Assembly (NCBI RefSeq): GCF_009806575.1
Contig: NZ_CP047095.1
Coordinates: forward strand, 414,001 to 478,000
Direction: 5' to 3'
Origin: Rossellomorea marisflavi
GTDB lineage: Bacteria > Bacillota > Bacilli > Bacillales > Bacillaceae_B
Length of the DNA: 64,000 nt
Position numbers and translations under genes: made by a program. Shown in pieces: positions 1 through 7,865 of this stretch. A model generated the notes under the pieces. The model saw only the letters and a list, made by a program, of their open reading frames with translations, ran no database searches and was not told where the DNA came from. Position 1 is the stretch's first letter. Each line of letters opens with the position of its first letter.

Positions 1-1
1 G

Positions 2-154
2 GCAGGGGGAAAGCGGTGGTTCCGCAAGGCTTCTGCGATTGAGCCATGGAGAGGTTATATGGGGGTGAATGAACATCAGTCCTATTCCCTTTGGGCCGGT
101 TCCCGGGAGGAAAAAGCATTCGGTCATAAGACAAGATCGGATCGAATAGGATAG
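2..154 (+). CDS. possible 3' end of a gene entering from the left edge
   Basis: One plus-strand frame is open from the window edge to a TAG at 152-154 and would give a 50-residue C-terminal tail rich in charged and aromatic residues. I recognise no family. No terminator hairpin follows it. It may be the end of a gene whose body lies outside the window, or chance; the other two plus frames close sooner. Low confidence. Confidence 0.3.
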   Translation, partial: AGGKRWFRKASAIEPWRGYMGVNEHQSYSLWAGSREEKAFGHKTRSDRIG

Positions 155-223
155 TTCAGAGTGCAGGTGACGCATCAAGTTATGGAGCTCCGGGTCAGAG
201 CGCGATAAATTCATGCGTCAGCA

Positions 224-379
224 TCACTTGTTGTTTCGTTTGGCCTTTTCGAGGATCTGCTTGGCGAGACGGTAATACGTATCGGCTTCGATCTTGGATT
301 CTGCCCGTTTTAAGTGCATCATATAGTTTTGGAATCGAAGTTTGTCGACAGACGAGACTTTCATCACGATTTTCCTCAT
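224..379 (-). CDS. small charged protein, 51 aa, paralogue of the 881-1039 gene
   Basis: A 51-residue ORF with ATG at 379 preceded by GGAG at 387-390 (AGGAGCAGGAAA then ATG). It is lysine-rich and predicted helical, with a QNYMMHLK segment followed by TYYRLAKQIL. The same pattern (QQYLERLK, then YYYKKVAQIL) occurs in the small gene at 881-1039 on the other strand: 11 of 27 aligned residues are identical and most others are conservative. I know no characterised family and infer no function. The two small genes flank the DUF4257 gene. No signal peptide or membrane segment is visible. Confidence 0.6.
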   Translation of the reverse strand: MRKIVMKVSSVDKLRFQNYMMHLKRAESKIEADTYYRLAKQILEKAKRNNK

Positions 380-480
380 TTTCCTGCTCCTTTGATGGAC
401 AAAATTGCGTCCAATTGCTTATTCTGAATTTTCTGTAAATAAAATATAATAATAGTAAATGATTCCAGAGGGTGGATAGA

Positions 481-909
481 ATGTCCATAATCGAAGTGAT
501 TCTGTTACCAATGTTGATGGGTGGTATTGGGGGCTTGGGACATATCCTGGTATTCAAGAATGGTCATTTCACTTTCCCACGGAAATTCATCGATGACCAG
601 GGTGAGAAACACTATGTGTTTGGTTCGGTCAAGGACATCATCATCGGGGTATTGGCCGGATTCATATCCGTGCTGCCAGTTGTTGATACAGTCCCGGTCT
701 GGTATATCATCTATATCAGTTTATTATCGGGAATCGGGGGAAGTTCCGTCATCACGCGAAAAATCGAACAAAATCTTGCAGAGACGAAGGCGTCTTATAT
801 TCAAGAGCTATCTCATTATCAGCTCGAACTGACCTCTAAGGGAGGATCTTCAAATCATAATGAGGTGAAACCTGTTGACGATGTGGAAGAACAAAAGAAT
901 CAAGGTTGA
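481..909 (+). CDS. DUF4257-type small membrane protein
   Basis: A 142-aa protein with two hydrophobic segments near the N-terminus (about residues 5-24 and 50-90), glycine-rich (GGIGGLGHI), followed by a hydrophilic, partly acidic tail. The pattern fits the DUF4257 family of Bacillus, whose function is unknown. I chose ATG at 481 because GAGGGTGG lies at a good distance (468-475); an in-frame GTG at 472 would overlap that site. Its last 29 nt overlap the start of the next small gene in another frame, suggesting coupled translation. Probably located in the cytoplasmic membrane. Confidence 0.65.
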   Translation: MSIIEVILLPMLMGGIGGLGHILVFKNGHFTFPRKFIDDQGEKHYVFGSVKDIIIGVLAGFISVLPVVDTVPVWYIIYISLLSGIGGSSVITRKIEQNLAETKASYIQELSHYQLELTSKGGSSNHNEVKPVDDVEEQKNQG

Positions 910-1039
910 ACTGCCACCTGAGCAGTATGCCAAAGCCCAGCAGTATCTAGAACGGCTGAAGGAGGCAGATAACCTGGTCGAGCTGAACTACTACTACAAA
1001 AAAGTTGCACAAATATTAGGTAAGTCACAAAATGTGTGA
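881..1039 (+). CDS. small helical protein, 52 aa, overlaps DUF4257 gene
   Basis: A 52-residue ORF with ATG at 881 inside the end of the DUF4257 gene; TTG at 875 in the same frame is the alternative and is better spaced from GAGGTG at 862-867. It is predicted helical, with the motif LPPEQYAKAQQYLERLK followed by YYYKKVAQIL, and resembles the minus-strand protein at 224-379. Overlap and order suggest co-translation with the membrane protein. A terminator-like hairpin follows at 1050. Function unknown. Confidence 0.65.
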   Translation: MWKNKRIKVELPPEQYAKAQQYLERLKEADNLVELNYYYKKVAQILGKSQNV

Positions 1040-1049
1040 GAATCAACCA

Positions 1050-1072
1050 CTGACGATGAGTCAGCTTTTTTT
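1050..1072 (+). terminator. weak terminator after the 52-aa gene
   Basis: A 5-bp stem CTGAC/GTCAG with a 5-nt loop followed by C and seven T. Short stem, so only moderately convincing. Confidence 0.45.
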
Positions 1073-1143
1073 CTGTAAAGGAAAGATGTACCGGGGATAC
1101 TTCTCTTCTTGACCCATTCACCCTCTGGAGTACCGAAATTCCG

Positions 1144-1171
1144 GATAGCCTCGCGCTATTCTTTTTTTTTT
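1144..1171 (+). terminator. second weak terminator-like hairpin
   Basis: GATAGC pairs with GCTATT around a 5-nt loop and is followed by C and a run of ten T. With the hairpin at 1050 it may give tandem termination. The remaining space to 1407 holds no gene that I can see. Confidence 0.4.
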
Positions 1172-1407
1172 CTCCCGGGGTGGACGAACAGATATCGACA
1201 AAAATAAATGTAGTGGATGGTCATTGTTATGTCAAGGTGTTTTTACCGTTATTTGGTATAGTGAGAGGTGGAAAGGGTGAGAATGATTTTCCATGACCCC
1301 TAGAAAACGGGCACTCTACACGAATACTGTCTACATGTGAACAAAAGTGAACCGGACGATAATAAATCTACCCTTATCTCACGTTTTCTTATATTATATG
1401 CTTATAG

Positions 1408-1438
1408 GCATAATGAGACAATTCATTTCTCACTATGC
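1408..1438 (+). promoter_or_regulatory. inverted repeat upstream of thioredoxin-like gene
   Basis: Arms of 11 nt (GCATAATGAGA and TCTCACTATGC) pair with one mismatch around a 9-nt spacer and end seven bases before the ribosome site AAGGAGGA at 1445. A further TATGC at 1397-1401 can pair with the same GCATA, so two mutually exclusive hairpins are possible. It could be an operator or an RNA element; no known motif matches. Confidence 0.4.
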
Positions 1439-1459
1439 CGATTGAAGGAGGAACCTTTT

Positions 1460-2026
1460 ATGGACTTGATGCAGTGGTATCAAAAGGCGATGTCATCTGA
1501 CGCCTATTTAGAATATATGAAGGAAAACAAAGAACGGACGGCTTCGATCCTGGAAAAATTCTCGATTCCTGAAGAGGACCGTGAGTTGCTGGAGCGGATC
1601 GGGGAGCATTCCCTGAAGGTGATTGCCATCACAGAAGATTGGTGCGGAGATGCCATGGTCAATATCCCCATTCTGTTGAAGCTTGCCGAAGCGGCTGGTA
1701 TCGAGGTGAAGATGATTCTGAGGGATGAAAATCTTGAACTCATGGATCAGTATCTGACCAACGGGACGTCGCGTTCGATCCCGATCTTCATCTTTATCGA
1801 TGGAGAAGGAAAGGAACGCATGGTCTGGGGACCGAGGGCCCCTATGGTGAAGAAAGTGGTAGATGATGAGAACGCCAAGCTGCCACCTAAGGATCATGAG
1901 GATTTCCCACTGAAGAAAAAGGAAATGATTCAACGACTCGGGAATTTATATTCTACGGACAAGACAATTTGGCAGGAAGTCTATGACAGCCTGAAAACAA
2001 GCCTCGTTCAGAGCATCCTGATGTAA
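1460..2026 (+). CDS. thioredoxin-family protein (WCGD-type)
   Basis: A 188-aa soluble protein of the thioredoxin_9 type. A helical N-terminus of about 55 residues precedes a thioredoxin fold whose active-site loop reads EDWCGDAM near residue 62, so the usual CxxC has only its first cysteine. The cis-proline region is visible as SRSIPIFIFID. Start ATG at 1460 follows AAGGAGGA by seven bases; an upstream extension to 1337 lacks a ribosome site. Members are annotated as thioredoxin family proteins in Bacillus, but their partners are unknown. With one cysteine it could act in monothiol chemistry or merely bind. A clear terminator follows. Confidence 0.75.
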   Translation: MDLMQWYQKAMSSDAYLEYMKENKERTASILEKFSIPEEDRELLERIGEHSLKVIAITEDWCGDAMVNIPILLKLAEAAGIEVKMILRDENLELMDQYLTNGTSRSIPIFIFIDGEGKERMVWGPRAPMVKKVVDDENAKLPPKDHEDFPLKKKEMIQRLGNLYSTDKTIWQEVYDSLKTSLVQSILM

Positions 2027-2041
2027 CGGGAGATGACAAAA

Positions 2042-2070
2042 GGTATGGGAAAACCGTACCTTTTTGTTTT
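2042..2070 (+). terminator. rho-independent terminator
   Basis: GGTATGG pairs with CCGTACC (7 bp with one G-T) around GAAAA, followed by five T. Confidence 0.8.
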
Positions 2071-2184
2071 GGATGCGAATACATGGGGTAATGGTAATTA
2101 GTACCTCATATATTGGTAGTTTTTTCCGGTTCACGAACACTGACATTCACGGTAAGATGTTTATGAATGAGGAGTTGAAGCAAT

Positions 2185-2565
2185 GTGATCCACCAGAAGA
2201 CAAATTCAATCGTGATTGAATCACTGAATAAATTTCCCCATAAAATTCACATAAAATTAGGAGATATCCTAAAAGAAAGAGGATTGACGCAGGGGGACCT
2301 TCATCGCTTGACCGGGTTGCGTGTGGCAACGATCAATGAGTTGGTGAACTTTAAGAAAAAGTCACTCACCGTCGCCCATCTTGTATCCATCATGATCGCC
2401 CTCAGGATCACGGACCTGCGTGATCTCATCGAGATTGAATTCGATGACGAAGTCAAAGCCTACTTCCAACAAGAGAATGAACGAATGAAGAATGGATTCA
2501 CCCCCGACCTGAACAAGACCGTTGATCGAAATGTGAGACAGATGTCGGAAGGGACAAAGAATTAA
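2185..2565 (+). CDS. XRE/Cro-type helix-turn-helix regulator
   Basis: A 126-aa protein with a HTH domain at about residues 25-88: LGDILKERGLTQGDLHRLTG, then a recognition helix region ATINELVNFKKKSLTVAHL. The layout is the HTH_26 (YozG-like) family. The C-terminal 40 residues are acidic and hydrophilic. The start is a GTG at 2185, 11 nt behind GAGGAG; an in-frame GTG at 2212 has no good ribosome site. It probably binds DNA as a dimer; the target is unknown. It stands alone and ends in a strong terminator. Confidence 0.7.
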   Translation: MIHQKTNSIVIESLNKFPHKIHIKLGDILKERGLTQGDLHRLTGLRVATINELVNFKKKSLTVAHLVSIMIALRITDLRDLIEIEFDDEVKAYFQQENERMKNGFTPDLNKTVDRNVRQMSEGTKN

Positions 2566-2567
2566 AG

Positions 2568-2591
2568 AGCGGCCGTATGGCCGCTTTTTTG
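2568..2591 (+). terminator. rho-independent terminator
   Basis: AGCGGCC pairs perfectly with GGCCGCT around GTAT, followed by six T. Confidence 0.9.
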
Positions 2592-2707
2592 CTATCATGA
2601 ACCTACTGAAACAATTTCGTAACGGGAATCCCTGGGCAAAATCCTTTATCATGAAGAGAAGGGGTCTGCAGCCCTGAAGGAAATGATTATGCAGAAAGAG
2701 TGATAGC

Positions 2708-3505
2708 ATGCATGCAGTAGCGAACTATGTGGAATTTTTACATATGAAAATAGAAAAGCCGACGCTCAATTATCTCCAGCGCCTCATTGGCCAGCATCTT
2801 CTGAAGATCCCCTATGAGACATTCAGCAAATTCCATTACTTTAATTCAGGCGAGACGTATGTGCCGTCCCTTGATACCTTTGTGGACAATCTCCATTCAA
2901 GGGGGTGGGGCGGGACGTGTTTCACATTGAACATCAACTTTGGCAGGCTTCTGACGCGTCTCGGGTTTGAATGCCACTTTGTACGTGTCAAGCCCGGTCA
3001 TCTCGGTCTGATGGTCACCATCGACGGCAGGAAACTATATGTCGATGTAGGGTATGGATCCCCCATCATGAAGCCGATCGAGCTTGAGTCCAGACAAAAG
3101 CACATCCTCCATGGATTCGGTGAAGAGATCATCTTCTCGAAGAAGGACCATGTCGAGTTCGAAATCGACAGGCGCTCCAATGGGAAATCGTTCGTAAAAA
3201 AAGTGATCGAATGGGTGCCCCTTAATGAGGAAGAGCTTGTACCGGATATCGAAGCTTCCTATGCCGATACGGACGAAAATGTCACGATGAGGAGGATCAC
3301 TGCGGTCCGCTTCCAAGGCAATCAATGCTACTTCCTCAGGAACCGGTCCCTGAAGGTCATGACCTACCGGAATATCCGCGAATATCAAATGAAGGACTTT
3401 GAAAAATGGAAGGAAATCATCCAGGAAGTGTATCAATTCGATTCCTTGGCTCTCCGTGATTCAATCCGCTTCCTTGAAGACAGGAAGATCGATCTTTTTC
3501 CGTGA
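2708..3505 (+). CDS. arylamine N-acetyltransferase
   Basis: A 265-aa cytosolic enzyme of the NAT family, which moves an acetyl (or other acyl) group from CoA to aromatic amines and hydrazines through a cysteine thioester. The catalytic triad is visible: Cys71 in GGTCFTLN, His98 in PGHLGL and Asp113 in YVDVGYG. Length fits the family (about 250-290). Start ATG at 2708 has a weak GAAAGAG site upstream. It is monocistronic: a terminator precedes it and 167 nt separate it from dagK. The natural substrate cannot be read from the sequence. Confidence 0.88.
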   Translation: MHAVANYVEFLHMKIEKPTLNYLQRLIGQHLLKIPYETFSKFHYFNSGETYVPSLDTFVDNLHSRGWGGTCFTLNINFGRLLTRLGFECHFVRVKPGHLGLMVTIDGRKLYVDVGYGSPIMKPIELESRQKHILHGFGEEIIFSKKDHVEFEIDRRSNGKSFVKKVIEWVPLNEEELVPDIEASYADTDENVTMRRITAVRFQGNQCYFLRNRSLKVMTYRNIREYQMKDFEKWKEIIQEVYQFDSLALRDSIRFLEDRKIDLFP

Positions 3506-3672
3506 CAATCCTCCACACATTGACAATTCATTAGATTTTTCTTTTGAAAAGAGGTATGATATTGTGCGTCGGGTCAGATGCCCAAATGAATATTTCGGAC
3601 GTATATGTGTATGATGGTACTAGTGGAAACGAACAGACTTATGGAATTCAAATAAGATTAGGATGATGATGG

Positions 3673-4587
3673 ATGAAACGAGCAAGAATTATATATAATC
3701 CTACTTCCGGGAGGGAGCTCTTCAAGAAGCATCTTGCCGAAGTACTGATCAAGCTGGAACAGGCAGGTTACGAAACCTCTGTCCATGCAACGATCTGTGA
3801 AGGGGATGCAACAAAGGCTGCTCAGATCGCCGTGGAGCGGCGTTATGATATCGTGGTGGCTGCAGGCGGGGACGGCACGCTCAATGAAGTCGTGAACGGT
3901 CTTGCCGAACAGGACTACCGTCCCAAGCTTGGGATCGTCCCTATGGGAACGACGAATGACTTTGCCAGGGCCCTCCATATTCCGAGGGATATCAGTTCTG
4001 CCATCGATATCATCACGAAGGGCGAGTCGATACCGGTCGATATCGGACGTATGAATGATCGCTACTTCATCAATATCGCAGGTGGCGGAAGGATCACGGA
4101 ACTTACATATGAAGTGCCGAGCAAGCTGAAGACGATGATCGGACAGCTCGCCTATTACTTGAAAGGCATCGAAATGCTCCCTTCCATCAAGCCGACCGAT
4201 GTATCGATCGAGTATGACGGGAAACTGTTCGAAGGGGAAGCGATGCTGTTTTTGATCGGTCTGACAAACTCTGTCGGCGGCTTTGAGAAGCTTGCCCCGG
4301 ATGCGTCGATCAATGATGGATTATTCTCTTTGTTGATACTGAAAAAGACCAACCTGGCAGAATTCATCCGGATTGCGTCCATGGCCCTAAGAGGGGATCA
4401 TGTCAAGGATCCGCACGTCATTTATACGCAGGCCAACCGCATCAAGATCAAGGCGAAGGAAAAAGTGCAGCTGAACGTAGACGGCGAGCTCGGTGGTGTC
4501 CTTCCAGCCGAATTCGAGAATCTTTACCGCCATCTCCAGGTGTTTGTCCCGTTAGATAAGATCCGACCGGAAGACAAGGCACTGTGA
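3673..4587 (+). CDS. dagK: diacylglycerol kinase DagK (DgkB/YerQ)
   Basis: A 304-aa lipid kinase that phosphorylates diacylglycerol to phosphatidate, returning the lipid released by lipoteichoic acid synthesis to phospholipid synthesis. The DAGK catalytic domain starts with NPTSG (residues 9-13) and shows the ATP-site motif GGDGTLNE at 65-72 and GTTNDFA at about 100. Length and ends match B. subtilis DgkB (303 aa). Several ATGs precede it in another frame; ATG at 3673 starts MKRARIIYNP. In B. subtilis it sits next to rlmCD; here 1.4 kb of other genes separates them. Confidence 0.92.
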   Translation: MKRARIIYNPTSGRELFKKHLAEVLIKLEQAGYETSVHATICEGDATKAAQIAVERRYDIVVAAGGDGTLNEVVNGLAEQDYRPKLGIVPMGTTNDFARALHIPRDISSAIDIITKGESIPVDIGRMNDRYFINIAGGGRITELTYEVPSKLKTMIGQLAYYLKGIEMLPSIKPTDVSIEYDGKLFEGEAMLFLIGLTNSVGGFEKLAPDASINDGLFSLLILKKTNLAEFIRIASMALRGDHVKDPHVIYTQANRIKIKAKEKVQLNVDGELGGVLPAEFENLYRHLQVFVPLDKIRPEDKAL

Positions 4588-4600
4588 TGAAGAATTAAAA

Positions 4601-4651
4601 AACCGGATGACCATTGCGATTTCAATCGAAATGCATGGAATCCGGTTTTTT
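4601..4651 (+). terminator. rho-independent terminator after dagK
   Basis: AACCGGAT pairs with ATCCGGTT across a longer, partly paired interior, followed by T5. It may also serve the convergent gene at 4671. Confidence 0.75.
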
Positions 4652-4670
4652 GTCGTGATCCGTTATTCTT

Positions 4671-5018
4671 CTACATGAGGACGACCAGATAAAAGACGAC
4701 CGGGAAGCCGATCAGGAAAATCCATCCGATCTGCTGCTTATGACGAAAAGGGACCTTCCGGACGACCCATGAAAGGATGTGGGCGGCCATGACGTAGAAG
4801 AAAACCCAGATAAGCTGGCTGACTACGAAAACGAAAAGGTAGGCGAGTATGGTTTCCGATTTCAACAGGAGCGAAACGCCGAATCCGAATGTCAGGACGA
4901 GGAATGTCAGGCCTATCAGTATGTATGGGAGCCACCAGCTGCGGGTCTTCAGGGTGAGGAATACCCCTATCAGGACGTTCATGAGCAAGATCATATTTAC
5001 AAGAAATTCTTCATTCAT
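4671..5018 (-). CDS. small integral membrane protein, four TM segments
   Basis: A 115-aa, strongly hydrophobic protein with four predicted membrane helices (about residues 5-22, 27-50, 55-82 and 95-114) and a basic loop VRKVPFRHKQQ before the last. Start ATG at 5018 follows GTAGGTAG. I do not recognise the family. It faces dagK tail to tail and is apparently monocistronic. It could be a small transporter or an accessory membrane protein; no functional residues stand out. Confidence 0.6.
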   Translation of the reverse strand: MNEEFLVNMILLMNVLIGVFLTLKTRSWWLPYILIGLTFLVLTFGFGVSLLLKSETILAYLFVFVVSQLIWVFFYVMAAHILSWVVRKVPFRHKQQIGWIFLIGFPVVFYLVVLM

Positions 5019-5265
5019 AGTATCTACCTACTTTGTTCCGGCACGATGCTGGTTTCTACCTACCACCATTCCCCTTGAGCGGTGAAGGTAAACGAGTCAG
5101 GAATTGACAGACTTTCCACTGAAAAGCCCTAGGGGATGGGGTTCATCGCCCTCATATTCTCGTAAATCCGGCTTCCGGTCAATAGGAATTGTTTCCTGAC
5201 TAATACCTCGTGTGGTACAGTGTATGAAACAAGTACGACCAATGAGCCATGAAAGGGTGAGGGCC

Positions 5266-5571
5266 ATGTATATCGTTCATTCAACATTCAATGTTCCGCC
5301 GGAAAAAGCCGATGAAGTCATCTCCATCTACCAAAATCGTTCCGGACTGGTGGATCAGGCGGAAGGATTTCAGCGCTTCCTGCTTTTGCAAAATGAGAAG
5401 AAGTCTGGGGAAATAACAGTACATATGGAATGGGATACAAAGAAACATTTCCTGACTTGGGTTCAGGGGGAAGATTTCAAGAGGATTCATGAGCTTGAGA
5501 AGAAATACCCGGATCAGGGGCTTGCTGCCATCGTGCCATCCATCGATAAGTTCAAGGTGGTGGCATACTGA
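5266..5571 (+). CDS. antibiotic-biosynthesis-monooxygenase-fold protein, HmoA/IsdG-like
   Basis: A 101-aa single-domain ABM/dimeric alpha-beta barrel protein. It opens MYIVHSTFNVPPEKAD and carries GFQRFLLLQ, and its pattern resembles heme-degrading monooxygenases HmoA (YetG) and HmoB of B. subtilis, which open heme to release iron. A heme-binding His cannot be assigned with certainty. I chose ATG at 5266 because GGTGAGGG lies 3-11 nt upstream; ATG at 5242 is the alternative. Its stop overlaps the next start (TGATG), so the two proteins are translationally coupled and probably work together. Confidence 0.65.
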   Translation: MYIVHSTFNVPPEKADEVISIYQNRSGLVDQAEGFQRFLLLQNEKKSGEITVHMEWDTKKHFLTWVQGEDFKRIHELEKKYPDQGLAAIVPSIDKFKVVAY

Positions 5572-5927
5572 TGCAGGACCAACTCTTGATTGATGATGTC
5601 GTGGAAAAGCTATATAAGCGTTATCCGGAACTTCAGGATCGTTTCGGTGAAGAAGGGCGGAGAAAGTGCCGGGAGGACAATGTCCACCATTTCAACTATC
5701 TACAATCGGCTGCGGATGTGGGGGAAGAGAAGGTTTTCGTCGACTACGCCGTTTGGTTGAACAGCGTCCTGGTGAGCAGAGGCATGAAACCAGACCATCT
5801 GATCGATAATTTTGTCTGCATCCAGGAAGCGATCGAAGAAGGGGAGGGCGACGAGCGTTTCATCTCCTATCTGCAGGCGGCCATCCGGTCCATCCGTCCG
5901 GGGATGAAGGCTGAAACCCCTTCCTAA
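5571..5927 (+). CDS. helical protein coupled to the HmoA-like gene
   Basis: A 118-aa, all-helical, acidic protein. The central stretch (HHFNYLQSAADVG, then VFVDYAVWLNSVLVSRG) resembles the helical bundle that precedes the cobalamin domain in B12-binding regulators such as CarH, but the DxHxxG B12 motif is absent, so cobalamin binding is not supported. The gene starts one base inside the stop of the ABM gene. Paired histidines at about 39-40 could bind heme or metal (inference). Function unknown; the coupling suggests a partner or regulator of the monooxygenase. Confidence 0.6.
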   Translation: MQDQLLIDDVVEKLYKRYPELQDRFGEEGRRKCREDNVHHFNYLQSAADVGEEKVFVDYAVWLNSVLVSRGMKPDHLIDNFVCIQEAIEEGEGDERFISYLQAAIRSIRPGMKAETPS

Positions 5928-5989
5928 TTTCGTCCCGCGGACGTGTTTATGGTACAATCATGAGATGAAATCTGAAAAGGAAGATCGAC

Positions 5990-7387
5990 ATGAAAAGAAT
6001 AGTACCCATTACAAAAAATGAATATATAGAAGATGCACGATTCGAGGATTTGACCCATGATGGAAATGGCGTGACAAAAGTGGAGGGGTTCCCGATTTTC
6101 GTGCCGGACGCCCTTCCTGGGGAAACCGGTCGCGTCAAAGTTGTGAAGGTCGGAAAAGGCTTCGGATTCGGGCGCCTGGTGGAAAGGCACAGTGACAGTC
6201 CCTTCAGGCAGGAGCCTCCCTGTCCGATCTATTCGGAATGTGGCGGGTGCCAAATCCAGCATATGACGTATGACGGGCAGCTTCAGGCAAAAGAAAAGAA
6301 CGTCCGCGATGTCCTCGAGAGAATCGGGAAGCTTCGCGATCTCCCTGTCCATCCTGTCCTTGGTATGGAAGATCCGTGGCGTTACCGTAACAAGGCACAG
6401 GTACCCGTCGGGCTTCAAGATGGCAGGTTGGTGGCCGGATTCTATCAGAAGCGAAGCCATGAAATCATTGATATGGATCACTGCATCATCCAGTACGAGA
6501 AGAATGATGAAGTGATCCAGAAGGTGAAGGATCTATGCGCAGACCTCGGGATCCAGCCTTATAATGAACAGTCTCATAAGGGTGTCCTCCGTCATATCAT
6601 GACGAGGACCGCATTCACCACGGGTGAAGTCATGGTGGTCATTGTCACGCGGACCAAAGATCTTCCTCATAAAGAGACCTTGATCAAGGGGCTCACCGAA
6701 TCGTTCAGCGGTTTGAAATCCATCGTCCACAATGTTAACGGCAAACGGACGAATGTGATTATGGGGGACGACACCCGGGTGCTCTGGGGAGAAGAAGTCA
6801 TCCATGACAGCATCGGGGATGTGAAGTTCGCCATCTCGGCACGGTCATTCTATCAGGTGAATCCCGAGCAGACCAAGGTCCTTTATGATCAGGCTTTGGC
6901 ATTTGCCGACCTGCAGGGAGAAGAAACAGTCATCGATGCCTACTGCGGAATCGGTACCATTTCATTATTCCTTGCGCAGAAGGCGAAGAAAGTGTATGGA
7001 GTGGAAATTGTCCCTCAGGCCATCGAGGATGCGCGGAAGAATGCGGCGTTGAACGGGATGGATAATGTAGAATTCGAGGCAGGTCCCGCCGAAGTCGTCA
7101 TTCCTTCCTGGTATGAGAAGGGCATCAAAGCCGATGTCCTAGTCGTCGACCCTCCACGTAAAGGCTGCGATGAAGCACTCTTGAACACCATCCTTTCCAT
7201 GAAGCCGAAGAAGGTGGTCTACGTGTCCTGCAACCCCGCCACCCTGGCAAGGGATCTGAAGATCCTTGAAGCAGGTGGCTACCGGACGAAAGAGGTACAG
7301 CCTGTGGATATGTTCCCGCAAACGATGCATTGCGAAGCCGTCGCGCGTATTGAATGGGAAGGGGACCCCCATGTATCTGACGATTGA
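5990..7387 (+). CDS. rlmCD: 23S rRNA (uracil-5-)-methyltransferase RlmCD
   Basis: A 465-aa RNA methyltransferase that places the C5 methyl on uridines of 23S rRNA (U747 and U1939 in B. subtilis YefA). Domains in order: TRAM (residues 10-68), [4Fe-4S] cluster cysteines 78, 84, 87 and 165, and a Rossmann domain with the SAM motif DAYCGIGT at about 316-323. The catalytic cysteine is C414 in [11 protein letters not shown]. Length is as expected. ATG at 5990 follows AAAAGGAAGA. Its last 17 nt overlap the HTH gene, giving an operon with that gene and probably ywbE. Confidence 0.93.
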   Translation: MKRIVPITKNEYIEDARFEDLTHDGNGVTKVEGFPIFVPDALPGETGRVKVVKVGKGFGFGRLVERHSDSPFRQEPPCPIYSECGGCQIQHMTYDGQLQAKEKNVRDVLERIGKLRDLPVHPVLGMEDPWRYRNKAQVPVGLQDGRLVAGFYQKRSHEIIDMDHCIIQYEKNDEVIQKVKDLCADLGIQPYNEQSHKGVLRHIMTRTAFTTGEVMVVIVTRTKDLPHKETLIKGLTESFSGLKSIVHNVNGKRTNVIMGDDTRVLWGEEVIHDSIGDVKFAISARSFYQVNPEQTKVLYDQALAFADLQGEETVIDAYCGIGTISLFLAQKAKKVYGVEIVPQAIEDARKNAALNGMDNVEFEAGPAEVVIPSWYEKGIKADVLVVDPPRKGCDEALLNTILSMKPKKVVYVSCNPATLARDLKILEAGGYRTKEVQPVDMFPQTMHCEAVARIEWEGDPHVSDD

Positions 7388-7601
7388 AGAAACAGCAGAG
7401 TATCTTTCCCTCCCTGTCGCCTATATCGAAAGCCTCATCCTTGAACGGAAGGTCCGGGCTGTACACGATGGAGAGCGGTATTTGATCTATAAAGAGCAAT
7501 TCACCCATCATCTTGAACAGATGGAGAAGATGAAGCGTCAGCTTGCCGAGTATTGGAATGAGCCGATACCGGAAGACCCTGATGTGAAAGACGAGGACTG
7601 A
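7371..7601 (+). CDS. excisionase-type helix-turn-helix protein
   Basis: A 76-aa protein with a MerR-like winged HTH of the excisionase (HTH_17) family: [15 protein letters not shown] then [21 protein letters not shown], followed by a helical, acidic tail. ATG at 7371 lies inside the end of rlmCD behind AAGGGGACCCCC, so translation is coupled. Proteins of this kind bind DNA or act as small adaptors. No phage or integrase gene lies nearby, so an excision role is not supported. Confidence 0.7.
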   Translation: MYLTIEETAEYLSLPVAYIESLILERKVRAVHDGERYLIYKEQFTHHLEQMEKMKRQLAEYWNEPIPEDPDVKDED

Positions 7602-7627
7602 CAGGTCCTAAGATAGGAGCAGTGAAC

Positions 7628-7825
7628 ATGAACGGACAACAGCGTGTGAATATCAAACCGGGTATCGAAGTGGATATCGTCCTGAAGAAAGATCAGCGCT
7701 CCGGTGCGTTGACCAGGGGGATCGTCAAAGATATCCTGACCAATTCGCCTCAGCATCCGCACGGCATCAAGGTCCGCCTGCAAGACGGACAAGTGGGTCG
7801 CGTGAAACAGATCATAACGGAATAA
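7628..7825 (+). CDS. ywbE: YwbE family protein
   Basis: A 65-aa basic protein of the YwbE (DUF2196) family: RVNIKPGIEVDIVLKKDQRSG, then the conserved HPHGIKVRLQDGQVGRVK. It is a small beta-rich protein of unknown role. ATG at 7628 is chosen because AGGAG at 7615-7619 is 8 nt away; GTG at 7622 is too close. It is the last gene of the rlmCD operon and is followed by a strong terminator. Confidence 0.88.
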   Translation: MNGQQRVNIKPGIEVDIVLKKDQRSGALTRGIVKDILTNSPQHPHGIKVRLQDGQVGRVKQIITE

Positions 7826-7826
7826 A

Positions 7827-7858
7827 CAAAAGCGTCCTTCGTTTTGAAGGGCGCTTTT
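7827..7858 (+). terminator. rho-independent terminator, possibly bidirectional
   Basis: AAAAGCGTCCTTC pairs with GAAGGGCGCTTTT around GTTTT. The flanking A and T runs could stop transcription from both directions, serving ywbE and pxpC. Confidence 0.85.
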
Positions 7859-7865
7859 GCTGTCT

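Noticed and set aside
195-557. 120-aa minus-strand reading frame across the DUF4257 start
   Set aside because: It is a shadow; the real minus-strand gene is the 51-aa frame at 224-379 with a ribosome site, and the longer frame shares no such site.
3520-3560. Promoter of dagK from TTGACA at 3520 and TATGAT at 3555
   Set aside because: The boxes are 29 nt apart, too far for one SigA promoter, and no better partner was found for either.
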